The notes below the pieces were generated by a model. That model made no database searches. It was not told the origin of the DNA and saw nothing but the letters and a program-made list of their open reading frames with translations. Of a DNA stretch of 64,000 nt, positions 12,717 through 22,917 are shown in pieces. Made by a program: the position numbers and the translations under genes. Numbering within the stretch: position 1 is the stretch's first letter; each line of letters opens with the position of its first letter. Source of the stretch: Albugo candida. Lineage: Eukaryota > Oomycota > Peronosporomycetes > Albuginales. The stretch covers positions 434,001 through 498,000 of the forward strand of contig JBDOQK010000007.1 of NCBI GenBank assembly GCA_040437565.1, written 5' to 3'.

Positions 12717-12933
12717 GATCTGATTGTTGTCACATCATTCATTTCAGTGTTGTAGGTGCCCCAGTCTTTTTCGATATCATCGAACGCCCTCTTCTTTCCC
12801 ACAATATGATCATGGGACTGCAATTGGCGCTTTGGCGCTACTCATACTTTACGGTATTGTCGAGAGCTTTTCGTGTACCTCATCATGACCACGATTTATC
12901 ATCCCGAGAAAGCCTGATCAGATTATACCATCA

Positions 12934-13344
12934 TCACTGAGCAGTTTGGACGGTATGTCGTCCATTTCCTCTTCTATTGGGCCTATACGCTATTGGGTTT
13001 CCGCGGTGTTTTGCTCTGTATCGTCTTGTGCGCAAATGTTTCGTAGATGCTTGGGGAAAAAGTAGTACGTACGTGCTCAATGTATCCATCCATTGTGGAT
13101 ACAATCGGCCCCATACATCCACAGCAAATTCATACAAGTCAAAGGTCTTGCGAGGACCGTGCAAACTCATCAAGTATGCAGCATCCCTCAGGCTGTTAAA
13201 TGCTGCAACTTTATCCATTACGACATTATATGCGCACAAATCATAGCGTAAGACGTGCGAGGAAGCATCCAGTGGTGGAGCTTCCGTGATATCTCTGATA
13301 GAAAGCGTCACACAAGCAGCACAAGATACGCTTGGAAGTTGCAT
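12934..13344 (-). CDS. Hypothetical protein, doubtful
   Basis: An ATG-started frame of 136 codons with no recognised domain. The first 95 residues have normal protein-like composition (for example FDLYEFAVDVWGRLYPQW). The last 40 are arginine- and asparagine-rich and may be intronic, because a GTACGT donor lies near 13070. No paralogue is visible in the window. Confidence 0.3.
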   Translation of the reverse strand: MQLPSVSCAACVTLSIRDITEAPPLDASSHVLRYDLCAYNVVMDKVAAFNSLRDAAYLMSLHGPRKTFDLYEFAVDVWGRLYPQWMDTLSTYVLLFPQASTKHLRTRRYRAKHRGNPIAYRPNRRGNGRHTVQTAQ

Positions 13345-13840
13345 TATACATTTAGTTTTGCTTGCATAGCAGGATTAAATTGAATATAATTGTTTCTTAG
13401 TGGTGATGTACAACATCATGCGTATGAATGTTGAATTGCTAGTAAACTTGGGCCGGATGGACATGGACATTATCACAAGTACAGCGTAATCAGATTGAGC
13501 CATCCTGTGAATCAAAAGACGTGATCCATGCATCGTCGTAAAGTCAGCATTACTTGGCGATCATTATCGCAGTAGCCGGCAATATATGAAATGAAAGATG
13601 CACAAAGTCAAGGTTTGCACAAGGTGTAAAGCAACATGCTCGATTCTTTGAATAACGTCATATTAATTACAATTAAGTTATAGCAGAACGATCTAGTTGC
13701 ATTTACTAAGCCTTGTTTCCATGCTCATATCTCTCGGGCTTCACTTCCAACGATTCTTCTGACTTCGCAGGGTACCGATAGTATTTTCAAACCCGTCGCT
13801 TGATATAAGTAGCTCACTCATCATAAGTACTTCTTCCAAT
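13345..13840. other. Intergenic, nothing recognised
   Basis: About 500 nt of AT-rich sequence with no open frame of note on either strand. It probably includes the 3' flank of the coiled-coil gene. Confidence 0.4.
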
Positions 13841-15151
13841 TCAAAAGCTTTGAACGCGCGTTCTCAATTCGTTCATCCTGCTTCTCGAAACGTCGAACAT
13901 ATACTTGTTTGAATACGCTTGATCATTCGCCACTGCTTCGTTTTCATCGAACTCCGGTCTGTATATGCGTGTATCCATGGGAATACTCAGTTCAAGCAAT
14001 TCGGTCGAAAAAGACTCTTCATCCGATTCGAAGCCTCTCGACTGTTCTTCCTCGATGCATGTTGTAAAATCCTTCGCCCCGAATTCCGACACGTCGAACG
14101 TATGGTGCTTAGACCCTGCTTTATCTCTCTTCTCCGCTTCGTCGTAATCGTAATTCGGGCAGTAGACGCAATTTTCCATCGATACACTGAGCCAGAGCAA
14201 TTCGGTCGCAGTAGAGTCTTCACTGGATGCATACTCTTCGTTTTTTTTCTCCTTGACACTTTCTGCTGTGTTCTTCTCACCAATATCCAAAGACTCGAAC
14301 GTATGCTTTTCTGAATTCACTGTTTCTTCCGTTTTTGCTTCGCTTTCATCATAATCCATGCTGTATTTGCACACTTTAATGGCACTGTGCGGCTGAAGTG
14401 ATTTCAGGGAAACAGGCTCTTCATCTGATTGATAATCTTTGTGTTCTTCCCCCGCAATGCACGTTCTGATCTCTTTCGTTGGTGTCATCATCATAGACTT
14501 GGCTGGCTCCACATCGTATTTGGTATCCTCTTCGCCCTCACCGTTGTCCAAGTTGCATGCGTTGCACAAGCATGTCTTCGTTGCTCCCACTCTCCGTCTC
14601 ATCTGAGCCATATCGATCTTCGCCTCCTCAAGCTCCCTCATCAGCTTCTCCACCTTTTCACATTCTTCCTTTTTTGCCTGGGTAGCTTCGTTCATCTTGG
14701 TCTCATTCTTGACATTCCGAAGCACATTCGCATCCAGTCGCAGCTGTAGGTTCTTGATTGTGCTATGAGCGGACCCAATGTACTTCATGGCGTCTTCATA
14801 TTTCTTTGTCACGTTGACGAGTGCGAACGACAAGTCCTCGTTCCTCTTCTCGAGCTGACGTGCTTTTTCGGTCGCTTCTTGTAGTTTCGCTGTCGTATCC
14901 TTTAACAAGCGCTCCAGTTTTTCCTCTTTCGCTTCCTGCTGGCTCCTTCTCGTTTCTGGCCTCGCTGAAGTTGCTGTATTTCCATTGTTGCGGTGCGCCG
15001 TTCGAATTCGCTGCCTCGTTGAAGCTGCTTCCTGTCGGTTTGCTGTAGAAGGTGTTGCCGGTGCCGTCGGAGTCTTTCGAAGGATGTATCCTCCTCCAAC
15101 ACGCTTCATCATCGACGGCGTGGTTGTTGTAGATTTTGATCTCGGTTGCAT
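13841..15151 (-). CDS. Coiled-coil protein with three C-terminal ~68-residue repeats
   Basis: About 436 residues from the ATG at 15151 (MQPRSKSTTTTPS). A frame extension upstream lacks an ATG and contains a likely intron acceptor (CAAACAG). Order: a Ser/Thr/Pro/Arg-rich basic head (1-75), a strong coiled coil (about 75-190, many Glu/Lys heptads), a CLCNACN cysteine cluster, then three degenerate tandem repeats starting near 14473, 14280 and 14071. Repeats share a 'C(I)..EE', an acidic patch (SDEE), 'ELLELS' or a variant, a Tyr/Asp-rich YxPxYDxxEA and a closing KHTFDVS. I recognise no family. A cytoskeletal or scaffold role is a guess from the coiled coil and basic head. Confidence 0.7.
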   Translation of the reverse strand: MQPRSKSTTTTPSMMKRVGGGYILRKTPTAPATPSTANRQEAASTRQRIRTAHRNNGNTATSARPETRRSQQEAKEEKLERLLKDTTAKLQEATEKARQLEKRNEDLSFALVNVTKKYEDAMKYIGSAHSTIKNLQLRLDANVLRNVKNETKMNEATQAKKEECEKVEKLMRELEEAKIDMAQMRRRVGATKTCLCNACNLDNGEGEEDTKYDVEPAKSMMMTPTKEIRTCIAGEEHKDYQSDEEPVSLKSLQPHSAIKVCKYSMDYDESEAKTEETVNSEKHTFESLDIGEKNTAESVKEKKNEEYASSEDSTATELLWLSVSMENCVYCPNYDYDEAEKRDKAGSKHHTFDVSEFGAKDFTTCIEEEQSRGFESDEESFSTELLELSIPMDTRIYRPEFDENEAVANDQAYSNKYMFDVSRSRMNELRTRVQSF

Positions 15152-15217
15152 ATTCTGTTTGAGGTCAAATTTCAAAGTGAGGAGAAAATACGTTCGTAGA
15201 AAAGCAGTGGCACTTAC

Positions 15218-16020
15218 ATAGCTTCAGTCCCCTCAAGTCTCTTAGCATGATGGTTTTTGACATCCTCCATGGAAGAGCCGATCATGTTGCTTGGTATCTC
15301 ATTCTGACCTGACAATATCGATGCGGATAGTGCGTCTCGCCTTGTGAATGAATCATCTCATAGAGTAGTGATACATGCCGTCTATCGCTGGCAAACCTGT
15401 CGAGAGCTCTCGATGCATCGATCCTTTTACCACCCAAGAGCTCTTGGGCTAAAAATAGGATCGCCTGACGATCGCTACAATATGTATCAATCCAATGAGG
15501 TTGATAGTCACGCTATTGTCTTGAGATAATGGCAATGATTTTGGCGTCGGCATCTTTGGTATGATGTGCCAAGACGTATGATCTAAGGGAAGGATCAAAT
15601 GCTGGGATGCATGAAAGCAGCGACGTCAAAATGGGCATGTTCGGCGGCAATACTTGACCAAGTATATACCCGTATCAGGTGTCTCAGTTGCATGGGAGCT
15701 TTCATTTCGTAGTCATCTTTTTGCTTACTTCTTCATGACGTCTAGCAATATCGTCTTCAACGACGAGCGATGTGGCTACGTGCAATATAGAGATTTGTAG
15801 AACGAGAATTGGAGCATGACAAACTGAGCATATCCTTTCGGATGATAACATCTTTATTACATTCTTTGACATTCCGATTTAGCAAACATGCATTGAAAAA
15901 CGACGCGCAACGACCATCGTAACACGTTCGTTTGCAAGGCTTCATAATTTAATTCGTGGCATGCACTGCCAAGCCAAAACAACCGTCGTCGAAATCTTTC
16001 TTCCTTTCTGCTTTGAAGTG
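15218..16020 (-). other. Probable spliced gene, exons not resolved
   Basis: On the minus strand several short stretches read like true protein and end at splice-like sites, but I could not join them with consistent phases. They are a segment near 15340-15520 containing ILFLAQELLGGKR and YEMIHSQGETHYPHRYCQ, one near 15540-15670 with LPPNMPILTSLLSCIP, one near 15730-15840 with ICSVCHAPILVLQ, and one near 15900-16010 with FWLGSACHELNYEAL. A short last stretch (MIGSSMEDVKNHHAKRLEG) ends near 15218. No family recognised. An alternative ATG frame at 15757-15945 is cysteine-rich (MKPCKRTCYDGRC) and could be a separate small protein, but overlaps this locus. Confidence 0.4.
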
Positions 16021-16134
16021 CAAGCACGAATAGCCTTCATTATCTTTCTAACCTGATGATTCTATGATCGTAATGGCGATTCGCTTCGAGTCTTGGAAGA
16101 AGCGCTCCATGTCTTCGTTTCCTTTTGTTCGGGT

Positions 16135-16640
16135 CGAACAGTGATTGGAAAGAAATAACCTGCCACATCTTGAAGAAGCCAGCAGAACAGTGATGCAACC
16201 AATTCCAGCCGAGTGATTTGAGAATTGAAGAAATATATGGAATTGTATCTGTCAACACATGCAACCCCCAAAGATTTGGAACACTTGCTCAAGGCAGCAG
16301 CCGCTTGCAGAATAAGAAATATCAGATAAAGTGGATCAGCGTCAGAGGAACAATAAAGTTGGACACACAGAATCAATGTCAACGCGATTGCCCCATCCCA
16401 TTCTCAAGTGGATGCGATACAAGTGCGACTACGCAAGAATTGCGCTGGGAAGATGCGTCTGCCGCCTGCACACGAGAAAAATGGTGCGGTTTTACAGGAG
16501 CATGGAATTATTTAAAGAACATCAGTTTTGTGCTTTTTGAACAAAATGAAGAATTATTCGCATTTTCCCCATTCTATGGAGCTTCATTGATGCGCAAGAG
16601 CGACCACTATTTGAACCTGGTGGTCGACTAAGTGCAAGTC
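16135..16640 (+). repeat. Repeat block also found inverted at 26.3-26.8 kb
   Basis: The stretch from about 16135 to 16445 matches the minus strand of 26768 to about 26380 closely. It includes a conserved helix-like frame LKKYMELYLSTHATPKDLEH. Here the block continues into an open frame ending KSDHYLNLVVD at 16631, whereas the other copy has a foldback structure in the same place. A further open frame runs on to about 16849 (YHKDEHVAGARKIAEGLQ). No recognised transposase or other protein domain. Confidence 0.55.
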
Positions 16641-16849
16641 GAATTGGCAAGGGAATCGTTTATGTGGTGTACCACAAGGACGAACATGTTGCTGGTGCGC
16701 GGAAGATTGCGGAAGGATTGCAGATGCACGAGAAAACCATAAGAGGTCCAATCGGTGCAGTCAAAAAAGCCTTATCGTACACTGGTACTCTTATCGAAGC
16801 TCAAGCTCTATATTGTAGTCGAATGGGCGATGTCAAGCAGCAAATATGA

Positions 16850-17081
16850 AAAGCCATGAGTATTTGCCTTAGCATTCCATAAAGTTCGACAAGGGAATAT
16901 GATTAACGCTCAGATGGTTGTTCGTATTACGAATGCAATATCAATGGTACTCACAATAGCAGTCCCCATTAAATGATGCGTAATTGAGCACATTAAAACA
17001 TGTAATATAGGTAACGGAGAAGACCCAGAAGTAGTATATACCGACAAGTGGATGAAAAATAATAATTTTCTATGATTTGAT
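16850..17081. other. Short intergenic region
   Basis: AT-rich 230-nt stretch between the repeat block and the 3' end of the DnaJ gene. Nothing recognised. Confidence 0.4.
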
Positions 17082-18680
17082 TCATTTTTTGATGAAGTCT
17101 CGGATACGTTTCATTGTCTCCTGCACAGTGGCAGCAAACGTATGCGTTTTCGCAGTGGATTTCCCAGAGCTAGCCACTTGCTCCTCTTCTTTCATGAATT
17201 CTTTTACAAGCTCTTCTTGTTTTGGTGTTAATGATCTAACGTAAAAAATCAGTATCAACCGGTTCAATATCGAATTCGCATTGTATACGTACGATGGCAC
17301 ATGAACTTGGAGATTTACCAGCTGAGAGCCACGGCGACTGGAATTTAATTCCTTGACTCCTTTACCGCGCATTTGCATGACTGTGTTAGGTTGGACTCCC
17401 CTTGGAATCTAAGTAGAAGTCGGTCAGCAAATGACGACGCTGCCACATTTGCGATACTCTTACCTTCATTTCGACCTCGCCTGAAAGCGTCGGTACCACA
17501 ACTGTTCCACCGAGAATCGCTTGCCCAATTGAGATCGGAACATCGACCAAAATGTCGTTTTTTCTCCGTTTGAAGAAAGGATCTGCTTCGACTTGAATAC
17601 CAACAAATAAGTGCCCGGAGGGCCCTCCACGAGCACCAGCTTCTCCTTGATGTGCGAGACGAAGATTCAGGCCACTATCCACTCCCTCTGGAATTTTGAC
17701 TTGCACAACTTTAGATTTTTTTACATTTCCCGTCCCGCGACATGTTGTGCATGGAGACTCAATGACACTTCCTTCCCCCTGACATCGTCGACAAGGTGCT
17801 TCTACTGCAAAAAAGCCTTGTTGATGCACTTCCACACCGCTTCCATTGCATGTTCGACATTTGGTTTTCTTGGTGCCAGGCTTTGCTCCACTTCCTGAGC
17901 AAGTATCACAGGTCACTTTGACGGAGATCGGTATATCGCGTGTTGTCCCACGAACGGCCTCCATAAACGATATTTTGAGGTTGACCTGGATATCGGATCC
18001 TCGTTGTGCTTGTCGACCATTCTTGCGGCCTTGTCCGAACATGGATGCAAATTCCCCAAAAATATCCTCAAATCCGCCAGGAAATCCTCCTTCACTGAAA
18101 CCACCTTGCTCATCCACACCAGCATGTCCAAAATTGTCGTACTTTTCCCGTTTCTCATCATCGCCTAGTATTTCCCAAGCTTCGGTTGCCTCGGCAAACT
18201 TCTTGGCAGCTTCTGGGTCGTTTTTGTTAGCATCGGGATGATAACGTTTANNNNNNNNNNNNNNNNNNNNNNNNNNNNNNNNNNNNNNNNNNNNNNNNNN
18301 NNNNNNNNNNNNNNNNNNNNNNNNNNNNNNNNNNNNNNNNNNNNNNNNNNAGCTAGCTGATAATATTGTTTTTTGATATCGTTCTTAGAAGCATCGCGCG
18401 CGACGCCGAGAATATCGTAGTAATCGCGTTTGGATTGAAATTGCGTACACGTTGGATGAAAATTCGCCTTCTGATGCCACGATTGCTTGTTCGATTTGCG
18501 ATCAATTTTGCTTTGGTTTCGAGATGTGTGAAATTGTGCGTGCCGGAACAAAAATGGACCCGAACTGACTGGATTGCATATTTGCAAATTGGGAGCGCAT
18601 TGGTTCCACCGATTCCTTCGTGCTACACGGACAGGAATGCAATCAAAGCTCTGAAGCAAGAGAGTGCTGGAACGCGGCAT
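17082..18680 (-). CDS. Mitochondrial class A DnaJ (Hsp40) co-chaperone
   Basis: Stimulates the ATPase of mitochondrial Hsp70 in protein folding (Mdj1/DNAJA3 type). The chosen start MPRSSTLLLQ is followed by about 75 residues rich in Arg, Ser and Gln with no acidic run, a likely mitochondrial presequence. An upstream in-frame ATG exists at 18770. The J domain (KRDYYDILGVARDAS...KRYHPD) is split by the 18251-18350 gap, but only about one codon seems missing. Then come a Gly/Phe-rich linker, four CxxCxGxG zinc motifs (CDTCSGSG, CRTCNGSG, CRRCQGEG, CTTCRGTG) and the C-terminal substrate-binding domain. Introns at 17409-17463 and about 17235-17293 join in phase. The stop at 17082 follows a charged end (RIRDFIKK). 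Confidence 0.92.
18251..18350. other. Assembly gap (100 N) inside the DnaJ J domain
   Basis: The flanks read QYYQLA and KRYHPD on the minus strand. In the family these are separated by one residue at most, so the true gap is a few bases. Confidence 0.95.
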
Positions 18681-18798
18681 ACTTTGTAAAATGCAATGGA
18701 TACTACCACCTTCGAGAACGCGATGTCCAGTCAACTCTGTAACTTTATAAGTAACCACAGTGTGCTTCATTTAACATATATTTATTAATTATACAAGG
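18681..18798. promoter_or_regulatory. Divergent (bidirectional) promoter region
   Basis: Only 118 nt separate the start codon of the mitochondrial DnaJ gene (minus strand) from the ATG of the coiled-coil gene (plus strand). They must share a promoter region if both starts are right. No specific element was recognised. Confidence 0.4.
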
Positions 18799-20020
18799 AT
18801 GGAACTGATGCAAGCATTTCAGGCGCTTGAAGCATCCTTGCAAGTAATACCGTATCTTGAGATCTGCTGCGTTATGTAATTCAGCAAGATTGATTAGGAT
18901 GCTGTGAAAACATATTCTGAAGAGATCGAACATAAGAATCATCTAGATTGTAAATTAGCAGAGCTGCAAGCGCAAATAATCGATGATCAGCGGGAACAGG
19001 AGCACTTATCACTTCAAAACGTACTCCGGATCAACATTTCGTTTCGCGGAAGTAACTCAATCAAAGTAGAAAGTTGTTGCAGTCCATCTTGAAGCAGCTA
19101 TACGTGAGAAGGAGTCCAAGCAGGGATGTATCGATACGCTCCAACAAATGATCGAGGTTCATGTATTCAAATATACATGTGCAATCAACAAATCTATCCG
19201 TATAATTCGTATAGCAAGAAACCTCAACTAAAGTGGCTGAGCTTGTGCAGAGCAGACGGTATACATTCCCGCTTGTATTTCGCTGCTTTGTAACATTCTG
19301 ATAAGCGACAAACTCAACCGGATGACCGACGGTTTGTTGCATAAATCAGAATCACGCGGTAATTTACATTTCAATCCAAGTTCTTGAGGGGAATATTCAC
19401 CAAGTTAAGGACGAAATGCACTCTTCCCCTCACATTCGCTGAGTCCGATCACATTCTAGTGGCAAAGCCAATTGCGTCAATTGCGCTCGGAACAAAAACG
19501 TAAGCGGTCACCCTTGCACTGAAAAGCGACAATTCATGCACGACTTAGGTAGCGCCGAGGAATTGGAACAGAATATCGCACAAATGGCAAAAAAAGTATT
19601 TAGCATTTCACATACTCACTCGAATCCCTCAACTTCGTGCAGTCGTTACTCACAGCAAAGAAGATTTCAGCTCTTAGGCGCTTTCAAAGTCGACAAAGTG
19701 GTCGTCTGGATGCCTTAAACGCGGAAGTCATACAGCTGGAACAGGAGCTGGACACTCTTGGAAGGGAGAATGAATTTCTTGAACACAAACTTCATGCAGC
19801 AAAGCTGGAGATGCAGAGCAAGAAGTCCCGTAAAACACATGCTCAGTACAAGAGTCCAAGCTTACTTATCGTCGGAGCGCGTGGAAAGAGGGTCAAAACG
19901 TCATCTTCGCGAACAAGTGGCACCATGACGAAAAAGTATGATGCCAACGAACAAAGTCAAATTTCGGAGAACATCACACACGTAATGAAAGATGACGATG
20001 ACTTTAGTTTATCCGATTAA
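18799..20020 (+). CDS. Many-exon coiled-coil protein, unrecognised
   Basis: A chain of short exons with GT...AG borders, all rich in Glu, Gln, Lys and Leu. It starts MELMQAFQALEASLQ (18799), then DAVKTYSEEIEHKNH, KVVAVHLEAAIREKE, WQSQLRQLRSEQK, SAEELEQNIAQMAKK, and finally a long exon from about 19640 with LEQELDTLGRENEFLEH, a basic region and an acidic end DDDDFSLSD, stop at 20020. Seven or more introns of about 45-90 nt make it the most intron-dense gene here. The exact borders in the middle (19150-19500) are uncertain. No family recognised; the composition suggests a structural coiled-coil protein, perhaps cytoskeletal or ciliary (inference). Confidence 0.6.
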
Positions 20021-20141
20021 AAAATAAGTTGGATGGAATCGATTCTCACGATTCTGAACGCAATACGCCAAAAGTATTGTTTTTCTATCGTACATGACGT
20101 CCATATTCCTGTCAACTTAGCTTTCTATAAAGCTTTTCGAG

Positions 20142-22649
20142 TCAGAAGAATCTCCCCATAATCCGTTCGAGCAATTGGCGGTATCCTCGTTGCCCAAGAT
20201 ATTCTCTAAATGGTCCTTTCTCCAAAGCTTGGAAAATTTGGTGCTGGACGGGAGCGAGTAATTCAAATGGAGGATATTCCGTCACTTTGCTGTCCGCGTG
20301 TAGCGCTAAACTGAGTCGTCTATTGATCTGTTCGGAATGGAATGCCTCCTGTAATTCCTGTGCATCCTTTGAGCGTATGACGGGAAGATTCTGGATGGCT
20401 TGAATGATATTCTTGAGATGATTCCAAGCATCACGAGGCGGTCTTTTGGGTCGACCGCTTTCTCGTGCGATCCCTTGCCTTCGAAATGTCTCGCATTCTG
20501 TCCATGTGTCAAGCAAAACCTGAGCATTCGAGCTTTGTACAAAGTCAAAAAATTGCCGACGCGTGTCCTCGCGTGAGAGAATTCGGAGTAGAAGCGGGGG
20601 CTCATTTTCCATCGACACATAGTGCTCGTCTAGTTTATTCACAGTCTATCACGGCACATTGTTAGCGATTCATCGAGAAATCTTTGACAATCTCATACAT
20701 CGTCCGAGATGAGAATCTCCGCCTGATATAATCGATGATTCTCAGTAGAGATTCCAATTTGCACATGAAGCGCATGGATCCACGATAGCATGTCCGATTT
20801 GCTGGTCGTACACAACTTTGCAATACGTTGGTCAAGCACGAAACGCGATACAAATGAAGACGTACCTGATACACTCGACGTGGCGTCCTAAGCTCGAATG
20901 CGAACGGCACTCGCAATTCTGGTCGTGCTTTTGCAAGGTACGCGTTCAAAAGGCTTATGGAAGTGATGTCGCGTTGATCTGTGTTGGCTTTGCAATACAA
21001 CAACTGATCGTCTTTCAACACAAACCAGCGCTTTCGCCATACATTTGGATCCTTCATACTCGCTTTCTGAAGGTATCCACAATGAATTCCCTGCCAGAAA
21101 TACATCTCAATTCACATTACAAATAGGAAATCGATTCGATTTACATTGCCGAGCACTGTGGGTGCAGAGAGAATTCGACTGTTAGGCTCCGATCGGTTTT
21201 CGATATCTTCCTGCAAATTGAGAGGAGTTCCTCGACTATCTTTGAATACAAATTTGAAAGGAGGTCGAGAGCGATGTTTGAGACGCGCATGAGAGTCTTC
21301 GTCGTTTGAAGTCATATTTCGGGTTTCTTTCGTGATAAGAGGGAAAATGAGCTCATCATCGTGAAGCGTTCGAGCCGATACGGATCGAGCTACAAAGATC
21401 GCAGATAAGCTTCTGAATAACGTAATAAGTGGGACGTACTGCTGCTTGACGACGAAGGATACACCATGACCACGATATAGAATCCGAATTCAGCCCGAAC
21501 AAGACTCAGCTTCTTCGCCATCGATCGCCGAACGTTCAGAATGGTTGTAGAATCAGAGACGCGGAAGACTGTGGAGGACATGAAATTTTTATTCTGATAA
21601 TAGATGCGAACGTAGCCAGCTTGTTCGTCGAGACGTATTCGTTGTGGCAAAGAATTCGAATTGGAATCTTTGGGCGCATGAGACTCATTTGAGGGTACAT
21701 CTGCGGCCTCTTTTTCCTCATTTTCATTAGATCCTCTTTTGGACTCTGTTTGGTGAAGCGGGATGATCTCTTTAGACTCGATGGACTCATTTTCGTCTGA
21801 AGTTTTCATAATGTTTTGAGTCTCATGTTCCGCTTTTCTCATTTGAGTTTCTTTTTCTTTCGGAGCAGAATGAGGTTCAAAACTATCGGAACTGATTCGT
21901 TTATCAGCAAACGAACGACTCGAATTGGATGCTGTTATAATATCAGCGTCTGCCTCATGACCATCATTGTGTTTATCTGATTCTATAATTTGATCTTTTG
22001 AGTGATCGTTGGATTTTGTAAACTGTTTCAAAGCTGAATTGGCTCTATTTTGTCGCATGAGAGATGTCTCATCATCGTTGTCGTCTACAATATCATCTTT
22101 CTCCTCTATTGCAGTGCTCCTTCCTTGCGATTGCGCTCGAGCTTGAGAAGATGAGTCCGAGTCGAATTCTGCCTCATCAGAATCATCCTCACGCATTATA
22201 TCCTCAATTTGTGCACTTGAATTTTGTACCGAAAGTTTATCTTCTAATTCATCTTCTGTCGCATCTGCCATTTCATTCGCGCTATCGCAACTTCGAACAG
22301 CAATCACAGAATTAGAGTATTGCGGAGGTCCTTCGAACGGGACTGTTGCGGCAAGGCTGGTTTTACCGCTATCACGAAGCGAGAATGTGGCCTGCCCAAT
22401 AGATCGCGACGAGAAATCATCCATGGTTTTGTTTGTGGTCACGCTTGCATTCAAAGTCATTTCCAAGCTGTCATTTGCGTCAAACTCGGGCACTGCCTCA
22501 TGTGAGGCATCATTGCGTGAGGAAGCTGACAGATTTGAGGGACGCTCACAGTCTGGAGGGGTACTCTGATAATACATTTCTTCATTAAAGGCGTAAGTGG
22601 TTGATGTTATGATATGATCATGTCTTGTAACATCCATCTCGACTTCCAT
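20142..22649 (-). CDS. RA-PH-RGS domain signalling protein
   Basis: Five exons (21440-22649, 21145-21389, 20866-21090, 20699-20815, 20142-20645) join with matching phases to about 766 residues. A long disordered acidic/Ser-rich N-terminus (about 1-340) is followed by a Ras-association-like domain (GYVRIYYQNKNFMSSTVF...LHDDELIFPLI), which is split by an intron at 21390-21439. Next is a PH domain (GIHCGYLQKASMKDPNVWRK to SDMLSWIHALHVQ), then an RGS domain (about the last 150 residues, from LLLRILSREDTRRQFFDFVQ). RA-PH pairs bind Ras-type GTPases and phosphoinositides; RGS domains accelerate GTP hydrolysis by G-alpha. The three together suggest a membrane-recruited regulator linking the two GTPase systems (inference). 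The ATG at 22649 was chosen; another lies 54 nt upstream. Confidence 0.82.
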
Positions 22650-22754
22650 GCGGAAATAGATAATGTCAAGTGGGCTTGCGCAAGTTAACACAACAACATA
22701 CAAAAATCAAGTATGAAAGGGTATTGGCTACTTGTAAGTAAGTATTAGTAAGAA

Positions 22755-22854
22755 NNNNNNNNNNNNNNNNNNNNNNNNNNNNNNNNNNNNNNNNNNNNNN
22801 NNNNNNNNNNNNNNNNNNNNNNNNNNNNNNNNNNNNNNNNNNNNNNNNNNNNNN
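22755..22854. other. Assembly gap (100 N), 32-nt duplicated flank
   Basis: 22723-22754 is repeated at 22855-22886, so this is an unmerged overlap between RA-PH-RGS and COX15. No gene is affected. Confidence 0.95.
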
Positions 22855-22917
22855 ATTGGCTACTTGTAAGTAAGTATTAGTAAGAACGATAGCAGACCGT
22901 GACACTATAATTCTATT

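Noticed and set aside
14560-14600. CxxCxxxxG-like cluster in the coiled-coil protein as a CCG-type effector motif
   Set aside because: Spacing to Gly is four, not five, and the protein lacks a signal peptide.
15757-15945. Cysteine-rich 62-codon frame as a small secreted effector
   Set aside because: No hydrophobic signal segment, and it overlaps stretches that read as protein in another frame.
18681-18770. Upstream in-frame ATG of the DnaJ gene as the start
   Set aside because: The added 30 residues do not look like a presequence and would leave only 28 nt to the divergent gene; the ATG at 18680 gives a typical mitochondrial leader.
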